Positions 1-7,816 of a DNA stretch of 22,927 nucleotides are shown here, piece after piece. Position 1 is the stretch's first letter. Each line of letters starts with the position of its first letter. The translations under genes were made by a program, and so were the position numbers. Origin of the DNA: Alphaproteobacteria bacterium (GTDB lineage: Bacteria; Pseudomonadota; Alphaproteobacteria; ATCC43930; CGMCC-115725); assembly GCA_030039975.1 (NCBI GenBank), contig JASHUO010000398.1, positions 1 to 22,927 of the forward strand, in the 5' to 3' direction. The notes under the pieces were generated by a model. It made no database searches. It was not told the origin of the DNA and saw only the letters and a list, made by a program, of their open reading frames with translations.

Positions 1-314
1 GTGATGCTGGCGTAAGCGACCTTGAGCTGCGTCGTCACCGGCAGCGGCGCCATCACTTGCTGTGCCGCGGTGGTGAAATTGGTGAAATCGGTGGTCTGCA
101 GGACGTAGTTGCTCTGCGTCTGCGCGACGAGATCCGCCGCCGTCTGCGTTGCATCGTTCACCTTCAGATCGGCGAGCACCAAATTGCTCGTCTCGTAGCA
201 GCCGAAGAACAGCGTGAGCAGCACCGGCAGCAGCACGGCGAACTCGACCGCCACCGTGCCGGCAGCGTCGCGGCCGAGGCGTTTCCCGCCCGCCAGGATC
301 GCTCGCGCGCTCAT
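1..314 (-). CDS. TadE/TadG-like pseudopilin (partial, C-terminus outside window)
   Basis: Minus-strand reading from the ATG at 314 stays open to the left edge, giving about 104 residues, so the gene is cut by the window. The N-terminus is short and basic, then RDAAGTVAVEFAVLLPVLLTLFF, the classic TadE/TadF signature: a Gly followed by a hydrophobic helix with Glu at +5. In this family the prepilin peptidase TadV/CpaA cleaves after that Gly, and the helix (about residues 17-42) anchors the minor pseudopilin in the inner membrane of the Flp/Tad pilus machine. The start codon overlaps the upstream gene's stop (ATGA at 314-311), so translation is probably coupled. The remainder (about residues 45-104, Gln/Thr-rich) resembles the periplasmic part of TadE-like proteins. 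The family is clear; whether it is TadE, TadF or TadG is not decidable from the fragment. Confidence 0.85.
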   Translation of the reverse strand, partial: MSARAILAGGKRLGRDAAGTVAVEFAVLLPVLLTLFFGCYETSNLVLADLKVNDATQTAADLVAQTQSNYVLQTTDFTNFTTAAQQVMAPLPVTTQLKVAYASI

Positions 315-874
315 TGGAACGGCTCGTTCTGAAACACGACGGTCGACATCAGCGTCGTCGTGTAGGTCCCGGAAGGGGCGCTGGCCGAGGTGCCAACGCC
401 GAGCCAGCAGTGACCGGTGGTCAGGCACTCGCCGACCCACGGCACGATGTAAGGGCGGGCATAGCTGACGCGGACGCCCACGACCTGGCCGCCGGTGCCG
501 GGCACGAAGGGGCACGCGGTGCTGCCCGTGGGGGCGGGATTGGCGTCCGTGTTGCAAGGTGTGAAGCTGATCGAGGAGAAGTTGGCGAAGGTTTGCACCT
601 CGAACAGGACGCCGCTGCAGCTCGGCAGTAAGCTCTCGACCTGCGAGCAGAGCGCACTCTGGAAGGCGGAAATGCCGCCGCCCTGCTGCACCTGCCCGGT
701 CATGACCAGGCGCGCCGCGGTGCGCGCCCCCCCGTCCAGAATGAACTGGGTGAGCATGGTCAGGCCGATCTCGATGATCGCGAGCAGCAGGAAGATGAAC
801 ATCGGCCCGACGAGCGCGAACTCCATGAACGTGGCGCCGCGTTCATCGCGACCGAAGCGGCGGAACATGCGCAT
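311..874 (-). CDS. TadE-like pseudopilin with six cysteines
   Basis: This 187-residue protein starts MRMFRRFGRDERGATFMEFALV. A basic leader and the cleavage Gly come just before a hydrophobic helix (about residues 14-40) carrying Glu at +5, the TadE-family hallmark. Such pseudopilins are processed by the Tad prepilin peptidase and are needed for Flp pilus assembly. The periplasmic part (about residues 45-187) contains six cysteines in three clusters (ALC..PSC, TPC..TAC, GEC..GHC), which could form three disulfides; this is inferred from sequence only. It is the first gene of at least a two-gene unit, overlapping the next TadE-like gene by 4 nt (ATGA). The upstream 355 bp is non-coding and AT-rich, so the transcription start probably lies there. 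No core tad genes (cpaB-F, tadB/C) are in view. They may lie beyond the left edge. Confidence 0.88.
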   Translation of the reverse strand: MRMFRRFGRDERGATFMEFALVGPMFIFLLLAIIEIGLTMLTQFILDGGARTAARLVMTGQVQQGGGISAFQSALCSQVESLLPSCSGVLFEVQTFANFSSISFTPCNTDANPAPTGSTACPFVPGTGGQVVGVRVSYARPYIVPWVGECLTTGHCWLGVGTSASAPSGTYTTTLMSTVVFQNEPFQ

Positions 875-1229
875 CGAACTGCCTTTCCCGCAGCGGCTGC
901 CGGGCCGCCGCAGTTGAAAGAGAAAGATACGCTGTATCAGTATTCGGAAGCCGGCTGAACGGCAAGAAAAGTCGCCGAGGAACTTAACTAAATACCCCGC
1001 GTGAAAAGGACAACGATTTAACTATTACTTTAACCTTACCTGAAAATTCTGGAGAATTGTTCCAAATGACGCAACGCCACCGCGGGCCATAGCCCGCAGG
1101 GAGCAGTCGCCGGCCGCATCCGGGGGATGTCGGCCACCTTTGCGAGCGGGGCCGGCGGCAACGGCGGCGATGCCGCGACTATTCGAGACTTTCGCCAGAC
1201 CCCGTGAAGACGAGGGCCGCTAGCAGCTG
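875..1229. other. Intergenic region between the tad-like unit and prfC
   Basis: I see no protein gene in these 355 bp. The stretch 980-1060 is clearly more AT-rich than its surroundings and contains several TTAA tetramers, so it is the likely promoter zone for the leftward tad-like unit. A perfect short palindrome GATAC-GCT-GTATC lies at 926-938, about 50 bp from the pilin start, and could be an operator. A hairpin GCGGGC-CATA-GCCCGC lies at 1082-1097. The right end holds the long palindrome that overlaps the prfC stop. No convincing -35/-10 pair could be assigned. Confidence 0.5.

Positions 1230-1242
<13 letters not shown>
1211..1242 (-). terminator. 32-nt perfect palindrome overlapping the prfC stop codon
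   Basis: The left arm CGAGGGCCGCTAGCAG (1211-1226) is the exact reverse complement of 1227-1242, giving 16 bp with no spacer, and can fold as a long GC-rich hairpin. The prfC stop codon (1230-1232) lies inside it. The position fits a transcription terminator or 3'-end stabiliser for prfC. The downstream minus-strand sequence starts TCTTCAC, so a proper U-tract is missing and intrinsic termination is uncertain. Confidence 0.55.
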
Positions 1243-2828
<1,586 letters not shown>

Positions 2829-3042
2829 GCCGGCTGAAATAGAGAGCCCGGCCGGCGAAATCAACCGATCCTGCGGCCCAGGTAATCGCGCGCGACGAAG
2901 CGCCGCTTTTCTCGCGCCTACCTGCAGAAGGCGAGTCTCACGAAGAAGTGAGCGCCGGCGAAGACCCGCCCGCGGCGCCTGCATGGTAGAGAATCCGCGC
3001 GCTACCGGAGCGCGATCAAAACGCTGGGGAGAGCCAAAGCCG

Positions 3043-3657
3043 ATGAAGCCGATATCGCTGATCGCCGGGGCGCTGATCGCCCTTTACACCCTGCCGGCGC
3101 TGGCGCAGACGCCGCAGGGCACGCTGACCAATGTCCGGGGCACTGTGGTCAAGCTCGATGGCCAGACCCTCCTGGTCAAGCCGCGCAAGGGCGCGGACGT
3201 CCCGGTCGCGCTCGCCTCGGGCTACGCCGTGCTGGGCGTCGTCAAGCTCAAGCGAATCGACATCAAACAGGGCGATTTCGTCGGCGTCGCCGCCGCTCCT
3301 GGCAAGGACGGCAAGCTCCATGCCCAGGAAGTATTGATCTTCCCCGAGGCGGCGCGTGGCACCGGCGAAGGCCATTACGCCTGGGACCTGCGCGGCAAGG
3401 GCGACACCATGACCAATGCGAGCGTGAGCGGCATCGTCAGCGAGGCGCGCTCGCAGGTGCTGAAGCTCAGCTACAAGGGCGGCGAGCAGGAGATCATGGT
3501 CTCGTCGCGCGCCCCGGTGGTGACGTTCAAGCCGGCGGACGCATCGCTGCTAAAGCCGGGCGCCGCCGTCTTCGTGCGCGGGCTTAAGAAGCCCGACGGC
3601 ACCATCGTCGCGCAGCGCGTCGTCGCCGAGCAGAACGGCGTCAAGCCGCCGATGTGA
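3043..3657 (+). CDS. Periplasmic DUF5666-like protein with two beta-barrel-type repeats
   Basis: A 204-residue protein with a clear Sec signal peptide, MKPISLIAGALIALYTLPALA then QTPQG (cleavage after ALA, about residue 21). I chose the ATG at 3043 because GGGGAGAG (3027-3034) sits at normal spacing before it and because the signal peptide starts there, although the frame is open further upstream. The mature part consists of two similar halves: GTVVKLDGQTLLVKP...LHAQEVLIF (about 29-107) and GIVSEARSQVLKLSY...IVAQRVVA (about 126-195). Each is a run of short beta strands ending in a dG.(l/i)xAqxV motif, typical of DUF5666-like OB-fold or beta-barrel domains. No catalytic residues are apparent and no function is assigned. 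Divergent from prfC. The family name is from memory of the pattern; the duplication is visible. Confidence 0.75.
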   Translation: MKPISLIAGALIALYTLPALAQTPQGTLTNVRGTVVKLDGQTLLVKPRKGADVPVALASGYAVLGVVKLKRIDIKQGDFVGVAAAPGKDGKLHAQEVLIFPEAARGTGEGHYAWDLRGKGDTMTNASVSGIVSEARSQVLKLSYKGGEQEIMVSSRAPVVTFKPADASLLKPGAAVFVRGLKKPDGTIVAQRVVAEQNGVKPPM

Positions 3658-3720
3658 GCCGGCGCCTGCGCTCCACCGCGCGGTCCCGGCAAGCCTGAAA
3701 AGAAGCAAGAAAGTTTCGCG

Positions 3721-3779
3721 CCAGCGTCCTTGATCGGCGCTCTGTTGCGCCTAAGTGTAATATTGGCGCAACACGCTGG
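3721..3779. repeat. Nested inverted repeat (extended hairpin)
   Basis: TGTTGCGCC (3743-3751) is the exact reverse complement of GGCGCAACA (3765-3773), separated by the AT-rich 13-mer TAAGTGTAATATT. Outside it, CCAGCGT (3721-3727) is the reverse complement of ACGCTGG (3773-3779). Together they can fold into one long hairpin with a 15-nt bulge on the 5' side, or serve as a dyad operator. No T-run follows on either strand, so it is not a standard terminator for the gene ending at 3657. Confidence 0.5.
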
Positions 3780-3911
3780 AGGGTGCCAAACAAGCATGAC
3801 TCCACCGGATCAGTCTGGACCAGCGCCGGAACCCAAGCTCGGTCGTGTGACCGAGCGGTGAGCTCAGGGAGCCACCCGATCTGAACCCCGCCACCCCACT
3901 GTGGCGGGGTT
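3777..3911 (+). ncRNA. Possible structured RNA of unknown class
   Basis: This 135-nt non-coding stretch contains an unusual density of complementary segments. There is a perfect 8-bp hairpin GCTCGGTC-GTGT-GACCGAGC (3837-3856), and a closing stem pairing GGGTG (3781-3785) with CACCC (3873-3877). An inner stem pairs CTCC (3800-3803) with GGAG (3868-3871), and CCGG pairs with CCGG across 3805-3829. A final perfect 11-bp hairpin AACCCCGCCAC / GTGGCGGGGTT (3884-3911, 6-nt loop) could be its 3' end, although no U-tract follows. The arrangement resembles a small RNA with a branched core and terminator-like tail. I could not match it to 6S, SRP, tmRNA, RNase P or a known riboswitch, and no promoter is obvious. 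The pairings are visible; that it is an RNA gene is inference. Confidence 0.3.
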
Positions 3912-3942
3912 CGCGCGTCAGAGGGGACGCCGCGTCGCGGGA

Positions 3943-3972
3943 TTGACAGGCCCCCCGGGGATCGGGTTATGC
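3943..3972 (+). promoter_or_regulatory. Sigma70-type promoter for the membrane-protein gene at 3999
   Basis: A perfect -35 hexamer TTGACA (3943-3948) is followed after 18 nt by TTATGC (3967-3972), or after 16 nt by GGTTAT (3965-3970), as the -10. Transcription would start near 3979. The -10 overlaps an upstream in-frame ATG at 3969, so that ATG cannot be the translation start if this promoter is used. Confidence 0.55.
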
Positions 3973-3998
3973 CTCTCCCCGGCACGAGGGAAGAGCGA

Positions 3999-4337
3999 GT
4001 GCGGCTGTCACGTTATATGGTTGTGTTGTGCGCTATCTGGGTGATCGCCATGACGTGGCGCCTCTATCCCCAATTCAAGGACACGCTCAGGATCGACGGC
4101 CGCGTGATGAGCTACGCTGATTACGTCGCGGAGAGCTGCGCGGAGCGAATCGGGCCGGCGGCACAGACCTGCCTCGACGAAGCGCGCAGCACCGGGCGTC
4201 GGCTGGTGGCGCGCGAACAGGCGAAGTCGCTGCTGCTCATCGAGGCGCCGCTCTTGGCCTATCTTTTGATCTATCTGCCCGTGAAACGCTTATGGCACCC
4301 TGCCGCGCCTGGCGCTGGGGAAGCCCTGCCGCAGTGA
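3999..4337 (+). CDS. Small two-helix inner-membrane protein, function unknown
   Basis: A 112-residue protein beginning at GTG (MRLSRYMVVLCAIWVIAMTWRL). The frame is open 10 codons further to an ATG at 3969, but the -10 element of a promoter with a perfect TTGACA box overlaps that ATG, while GAGGGAAGAG (3986-3995) forms a good Shine-Dalgarno just before the GTG. Two hydrophobic segments are visible: about residues 6-20, and near the C-terminus SLLLIEAPLLAYLLIYLPVKRL. Between them is a soluble loop of roughly 55 residues with two cysteines (ESCAERIGPAAQTCLDEA), likely periplasmic and possibly disulfide-bonded. I do not recognise a family. The next gene starts 14 nt after the stop, so the two are probably co-transcribed. 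Confidence 0.65.
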   Translation: MRLSRYMVVLCAIWVIAMTWRLYPQFKDTLRIDGRVMSYADYVAESCAERIGPAAQTCLDEARSTGRRLVAREQAKSLLLIEAPLLAYLLIYLPVKRLWHPAAPGAGEALPQ

Positions 4338-4351
4338 CCGGAGAGCCGCTC

Positions 4352-4633
4352 ATGGCAAAACGCACCAAGCAGTTCCATCTTGCTCTGTGGCTGATTTTGG
4401 CGGCGCTGTGGCTGCCGACCCCGGCCAGCGCCGACCAGGATTGGAAGACGAACAGCGCGATCTGGCGCGCAATGGACAAGTGTACCGATGCGGCGCTGAA
4501 GGCGTATCCCGATTACACCCCCGAGTCGAACGCCAAGCGCGAAGCCGCGCGACAAAAATGCCTGCGCGGCGGCAATCTACCGGCAGACGCAAGCTCGGCG
4601 CCGGCGCCGCAACAACCGGTGCAGCAACAATAG
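4352..4633 (+). CDS. Small secreted protein with two cysteines, function unknown
   Basis: A 93-residue protein with a Sec signal peptide MAKRTKQFHLALWLILAALW..PTPASA, then DQDWKTNS (cleavage after ASA, about residue 28). I chose the ATG at 4352 because GGAGAG (4340-4345) precedes it and the signal peptide starts there, not at an in-frame start 20 codons upstream. The mature part (about 65 residues) is a charged, helical-looking segment with two cysteines (MDKCTDAALKAYPDY...AARQKCLRGG), a spacing that suggests one intramolecular disulfide, and a Pro/Gln-rich tail ending QQPVQQQ. It lies 14 nt after the two-helix membrane protein, whose loop also carries two cysteines, so both probably act at the periplasmic face. 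No function can be assigned. Confidence 0.7.
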   Translation: MAKRTKQFHLALWLILAALWLPTPASADQDWKTNSAIWRAMDKCTDAALKAYPDYTPESNAKREAARQKCLRGGNLPADASSAPAPQQPVQQQ

Positions 4634-4636
4634 GTT

Positions 4637-4670
4637 CACAAAGGCATTTTCGAGTGCACAAGAGCATTTT
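4637..4670. repeat. Two-copy direct repeat, 20-bp period
   Basis: CACAAAGGCATTTT (4637-4650) and CACAAGAGCATTTT (4657-4670) match at 12 of 14 positions and are offset by 20 bp, about two helical turns. They lie just after the stop of the small secreted protein and about 120 bp before the AAA+ ATPase gene, in the only AT-rich patch of that interval. They could be paired sites for a DNA-binding protein, or chance. Confidence 0.35.
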
Positions 4671-4762
4671 TGCGCCGCTTTGCAACTTTTGGCCGGGCCT
4701 GCTGTTCAACCTCGGCGTAGGCCCAGCCCGGCGGCGTTTCGCCTGCTGGTCGGGCTAAGAGG

Positions 4763-4772
4763 TCACCTCCTT
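4763..4772 (+). other. Anti-Shine-Dalgarno-like sequence in the ATPase leader
   Basis: TCACCTCCTT at 4763-4772 equals the 3' tail of bacterial 16S rRNA that pairs with Shine-Dalgarno sequences. It lies 16 nt before the ATPase start codon at 4789. On the minus strand the same bases read AAGGAGGTGA, a full-length Shine-Dalgarno, but no minus-strand reading frame follows (GTG ACC TCT TAG). The match is seen directly; any role is unknown. Confidence 0.4.
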
Positions 4773-4788
4773 CCATCGGTTGCAGCGC

Positions 4789-6546
4789 ATGCCCAACCCA
4801 AAAGACTGGTTCCGACGTCGTCGCGCCCCGAGTACGGATGATTTCGCCGAGCGCGACGTCGATCCCTTCAGCAGCGACGGCATCCTCGATCTTGGCCGCG
4901 CCGCGACGCTGCTGCGCGAGGCCGAACCGCCCGCCGAGCACAAGGCGCCGATCATGGTGGAGAAGCGTGGGCCCGTGCCGCCGCCGCACACGCCCATGCC
5001 GCGCCGCGAGGGGATGACCCTCGATCGCAACGCTTTTGCCGTCCGCCCCGAGATCGTCCGTAGCGTCGAACCGCAACGCCGGTTCGATGCGCGAGCCGCG
5101 GCACAGGGCGCGATGTCTGTCCTACCCTCGCCCTTCGCCTTGCGGCGCGGCGCGGCGCAGCTCGTCCCCGGTCCGCGACCGGTCGCCGAGCCGCCCGAAG
5201 CAAAACCGGTCCCGCAACCCAGGCCGGCGGCCGAGACCAAGGCGGAGAGTGATCCGCCCGTGCCCGCCAGCGCTCCCTCGCCGACGGCCACCGCCGGCGG
5301 CGTCGCCGAGCAGGCCGCGTTCACCCTTGCTGCGCCCGGCATCTCGTGGAAGCGGAACCGACCGACGCTCCCCGATGGCGGACGCACCAGCGCCTTGCTG
5401 CGCGACGCGTTCACGCCGACGCGGCCCAAGCACGGTACCGCCCTGTTCTCCGGGCGCTTCAAGCAGCTGCAGCGCATCATCGCCGCGATCGAGGAGGAGC
5501 GCGCGCACGTCATGGTCTATGGCGAGCGCGGCAGCGGCAAGACGTCGCTCGCCAACGTGCTCGCGGTCAAGGCCGAGGAAGCCGGCTACATGGTGCTGCG
5601 CTTTGCCTGCAGCTCCGAGCTCACCTTCGAGGACATTTTCCGCGGTTTCTTGCGGCGCATGCCGGCGAGCCTGCTCCCGGACGGCGTCGGCGCCACCAGC
5701 CGGGCCGGCATCGACAATTTCGACCAGCTGCTGCCCGGGCGTTGCAGCGTCGGCGAGATCGTGCAGCTGTTCGAGCGCGTCTATGAGAAGCATCTGATCC
5801 TGATCGTCGACGAATATGATCGGGTGACCGAGGAGGATACCAAGGCCAAGCTCGCGGAGCTGTTGAAGCACCTGTCCGACGCCAACGTGTCGGTGACGCT
5901 GCTGATCATCGGCGTCGCCGAAAATGTCGGCCAGCTCCTCGGCAAGCATCCCTCGCTCCAGCGCACGATGGTCACCGTGCCGATGCCCTTGATGACGCGG
6001 CGCGAGCTCGACGGCATCATCGCCGTCGGCGAGGAGAAATCAGGCCTCAGCTTCGATCCCTGGACGCGCCAATCGCTCATCGACCTGGCGCAGGGTCTGC
6101 CCTACCACGCGCATCTCCTCGCCCTCTTCGCCGCGCGCAATGCGACGCGGCGGCAATCGAGCCGAATCGAGCGCGAGGATCTGCGCTATGCCATCGAGCG
6201 CTCCGCCGAGGAGGCCGAGGCGCGCGTCAAGGAAGCGTATGATCTCGCCGTCGGTCCACACGAGAACGCGTCCTTCCGCGACGTGCTCTTCTATGCGGCC
6301 CGCTGCCGCACCGACGAGTTCGGCAACTTCACGGCGGCGGATGTCGCCGCCGCGGCAGCGCAGACCAACCCCGAGGCGCTGTCGCTGCTCGCGCTCCAGT
6401 ACCCGCTCAAGAAACTGACCGAGTCGGAGCGCGGCAGCATGCTGCGGCGCATGGTCGGTCCGGGCGGCTTGCGCTATCAGTTCGCCACGCAGAGCCTGCG
6501 CCACCACGTGCTCTGCCGGCAGATGGCGCAGCGCGGCCTCGTCTAG
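4789..6546 (+). CDS. AAA+ ATPase (ExeA/ORC-like) with long proline-rich N-terminal region
   Basis: A 585-residue protein. Residues 1 to about 195 are low-complexity and Pro/Ala/Arg-rich with no hydrophobic segment, probably a disordered tether. The ATPase follows: FSGRFKQLQRIIAAIEEERAHV, Walker A GERGSGKT at about 245-252, and Walker B LILIVDEYD at about 335-343 (Asp341-Glu342). A sensor-1-like stretch VTLLIIGVAENV and a helical lid (RRELDGIIAVGEEKSG) come next, then a C-terminal part (about 485-585) that looks like a winged helix. The layout matches AAA_16/ExeA-type ATPases that move or load partner proteins on DNA or membranes. No partner is encoded nearby. An in-frame TTG at 4780 is an alternative start; no good Shine-Dalgarno precedes either. 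Convergent with the DUF2336 gene, 11 bp apart. Confidence 0.8.
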   Translation: MPNPKDWFRRRRAPSTDDFAERDVDPFSSDGILDLGRAATLLREAEPPAEHKAPIMVEKRGPVPPPHTPMPRREGMTLDRNAFAVRPEIVRSVEPQRRFDARAAAQGAMSVLPSPFALRRGAAQLVPGPRPVAEPPEAKPVPQPRPAAETKAESDPPVPASAPSPTATAGGVAEQAAFTLAAPGISWKRNRPTLPDGGRTSALLRDAFTPTRPKHGTALFSGRFKQLQRIIAAIEEERAHVMVYGERGSGKTSLANVLAVKAEEAGYMVLRFACSSELTFEDIFRGFLRRMPASLLPDGVGATSRAGIDNFDQLLPGRCSVGEIVQLFERVYEKHLILIVDEYDRVTEEDTKAKLAELLKHLSDANVSVTLLIIGVAENVGQLLGKHPSLQRTMVTVPMPLMTRRELDGIIAVGEEKSGLSFDPWTRQSLIDLAQGLPYHAHLLALFAARNATRRQSSRIEREDLRYAIERSAEEAEARVKEAYDLAVGPHENASFRDVLFYAARCRTDEFGNFTAADVAAAAAQTNPEALSLLALQYPLKKLTESERGSMLRRMVGPGGLRYQFATQSLRHHVLCRQMAQRGLV

Positions 6547-6557
6547 CCCGACGCCGC

Positions 6558-7667
6558 TCAGGCCGCGGCGGCAGCGGCGCGGAGCTTGCCGAGGAGATAG
6601 TCGAGGTCCTCGGCGCCGATATTCTCGTATTGCGTCAGGATGCGCTCGAGGGTGCGACGGCGATGGCGCTCGCGATCGTTCTCGCCGCCGTCGAAGCCGG
6701 TCTGCTGCGCGACGATGAGGCCGATCCGGAACAGCTCGAAGAACTCGGTCGGCAGGCGGCAGCGCTCATAGACCGCCTTGAAGCCCAGCGGTCCGGCATC
6801 GTGCAGGAGCAGCCGCGCATTGTGCACGGGAATATCGGCGAGGACGGCGAAAGCGGCCTCGACGAAAGCGATGTCGCCGAGACAAATGGCGCGGATGATC
6901 AGGGAGGGCGTCATGCGCCCGCTGCGCTGCAGGTGCTGCGCCAGTTGCAGCGCTTCGGTCGCCGGCGAGGTCGGCGACAGCAGGGTCGCGGTGGCGCGTT
7001 CGCGCGTGTTGAGCACGAGATCGCTGGCGAGGTGGGTCGGCAGGTCGCTGCGCTTCGACAGGATCTCGCGAATGCCGGCAGAGGCCGCCGTGACCAGCCG
7101 TTCCAACACGGTCACCGGCAGCTGGGCGCGGCGCGCCATCGGCTCCTTGATGCTGTCATCGGCGCCGTGACGGTCGAGCACTTGTTGCAGCGTATCTTCC
7201 CTGAGCTCGGCGCCGCTATTGCCGACGAGCGTGGCGACGGCGGTGGGTTCATCGGCGGCGACGATGGCATCGGCGACGGCGGCTGAGACATGCTGGCGCG
7301 CGGCAATCGCCGCCTGCTTGGACCCGCCGCTGCAGCGGATGATCTCGACGAGATCTGCGTCGGTCAGCACCATGGAGTGCGTCAGGATCGGCACCGACAC
7401 CGCATCGACGTCGTGAGCCAGGGCCATGGCCACGTCGCGCGGCACGGTGTGGCTCTCCTTGAGCTGATCGGCCAGCGCCTGGCGCACGCGCAGCGCCGCG
7501 TCGCGGGTGAGGACACGGAGGATGTCTTCGGCGATGGCGCGCTCCTCGGCCGAAAGCGCCGGGCTCCCGACCTGCTCTGCCACCTTGGCGGCGATCACGG
7601 CCCGCGTGTCCGCGGAGGGATCCGTCAACAGGCGCTCGACGTCGGACTTGGAGAGCGAATTCGTCAT
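6558..7667 (-). CDS. DUF2336 family protein (alpha-helical repeat)
   Basis: A 369-residue all-helical protein. Residues 1 to about 150 form repeated helix pairs (SKSDVERLLTDPSADTRAVIAAKVAEQV; RDAALRVRQALADQLKES; VAMALAHDVDAVSVPILTHSMVLTDADLVEII). This is the HEAT-like pattern of DUF2336, a family found mainly in alphaproteobacteria. The C-terminal half continues helical (LPVTVLERLVTAAS; SGIREILSKRSDLPTHLASDLV) and ends with a charged helix (DRERHRRRTLERILTQYENI). No enzyme motif is seen, so a scaffold or protein-interaction role is the best inference. The start at 7667 (MTNSLSKSDVERLL) was preferred over an in-frame ATG 12 codons upstream because family members begin close to this motif; neither has a strong Shine-Dalgarno. 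It is monocistronic in appearance. Confidence 0.8.
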   Translation of the reverse strand: MTNSLSKSDVERLLTDPSADTRAVIAAKVAEQVGSPALSAEERAIAEDILRVLTRDAALRVRQALADQLKESHTVPRDVAMALAHDVDAVSVPILTHSMVLTDADLVEIIRCSGGSKQAAIAARQHVSAAVADAIVAADEPTAVATLVGNSGAELREDTLQQVLDRHGADDSIKEPMARRAQLPVTVLERLVTAASAGIREILSKRSDLPTHLASDLVLNTRERATATLLSPTSPATEALQLAQHLQRSGRMTPSLIIRAICLGDIAFVEAAFAVLADIPVHNARLLLHDAGPLGFKAVYERCRLPTEFFELFRIGLIVAQQTGFDGGENDRERHRRRTLERILTQYENIGAEDLDYLLGKLRAAAAAA

Positions 7668-7735
7668 GGGACCGGACGTACCTCGCTGGGCCGATGAGAC
7701 CACATCGGCTGGCGCGCTATCATGCCGCGTGAGGC

Positions 7736-7750
7736 CTAACGTTTGATTAA
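7736..7750 (-). promoter_or_regulatory. Weak CtrA-like site upstream of the DUF2336 gene
   Basis: On the minus strand this reads TTAA-TCAAACG-TTAG, one base off the alphaproteobacterial CtrA consensus TTAA-N7-TTAA with the correct 7-nt spacing. It is about 70 bp upstream of the DUF2336 start. A single near-match has little weight, and no ctrA gene is in the window. Confidence 0.2.
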
Positions 7751-7781
7751 GTCCTGTTACAGGGCATGGTTAGCGGCGGAT

Positions 7782-7807
7782 TAACCCGGTATGAGCAATT
7801 CGGGTTA
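7782..7807 (-). terminator. Hairpin 3' of the histidine-rich protein gene
   Basis: TAACCCG (7782-7788) and CGGGTTA (7801-7807) are perfect inverted repeats with a 12-nt loop, beginning 9 nt beyond the stop at 7817. The stem is short and no T-run follows on the minus strand, so it is at best a weak terminator or 3'-end hairpin. Confidence 0.3.
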
Positions 7808-7816
7808 TCCCCTGCG

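Noticed and set aside
1018..1033. TTAA-N8-TTAA resembling a CtrA site upstream of the tad-like genes
   Set aside because: The spacer is 8 nt, not the 7 nt of the CtrA consensus, and the local sequence is AT-rich, so a chance match is likely.
3777..3911. Calling the structured stretch a 6S RNA
   Set aside because: Length and paired ends are roughly compatible, but I could not recognise the 6S central bubble or conserved segments and found no promoter for it.
4763..4772. Perfect Shine-Dalgarno AAGGAGGTGA on the minus strand as evidence for a small gene
   Set aside because: The only nearby start (GTG) runs into TAG after three codons, and no other start lies at proper spacing.
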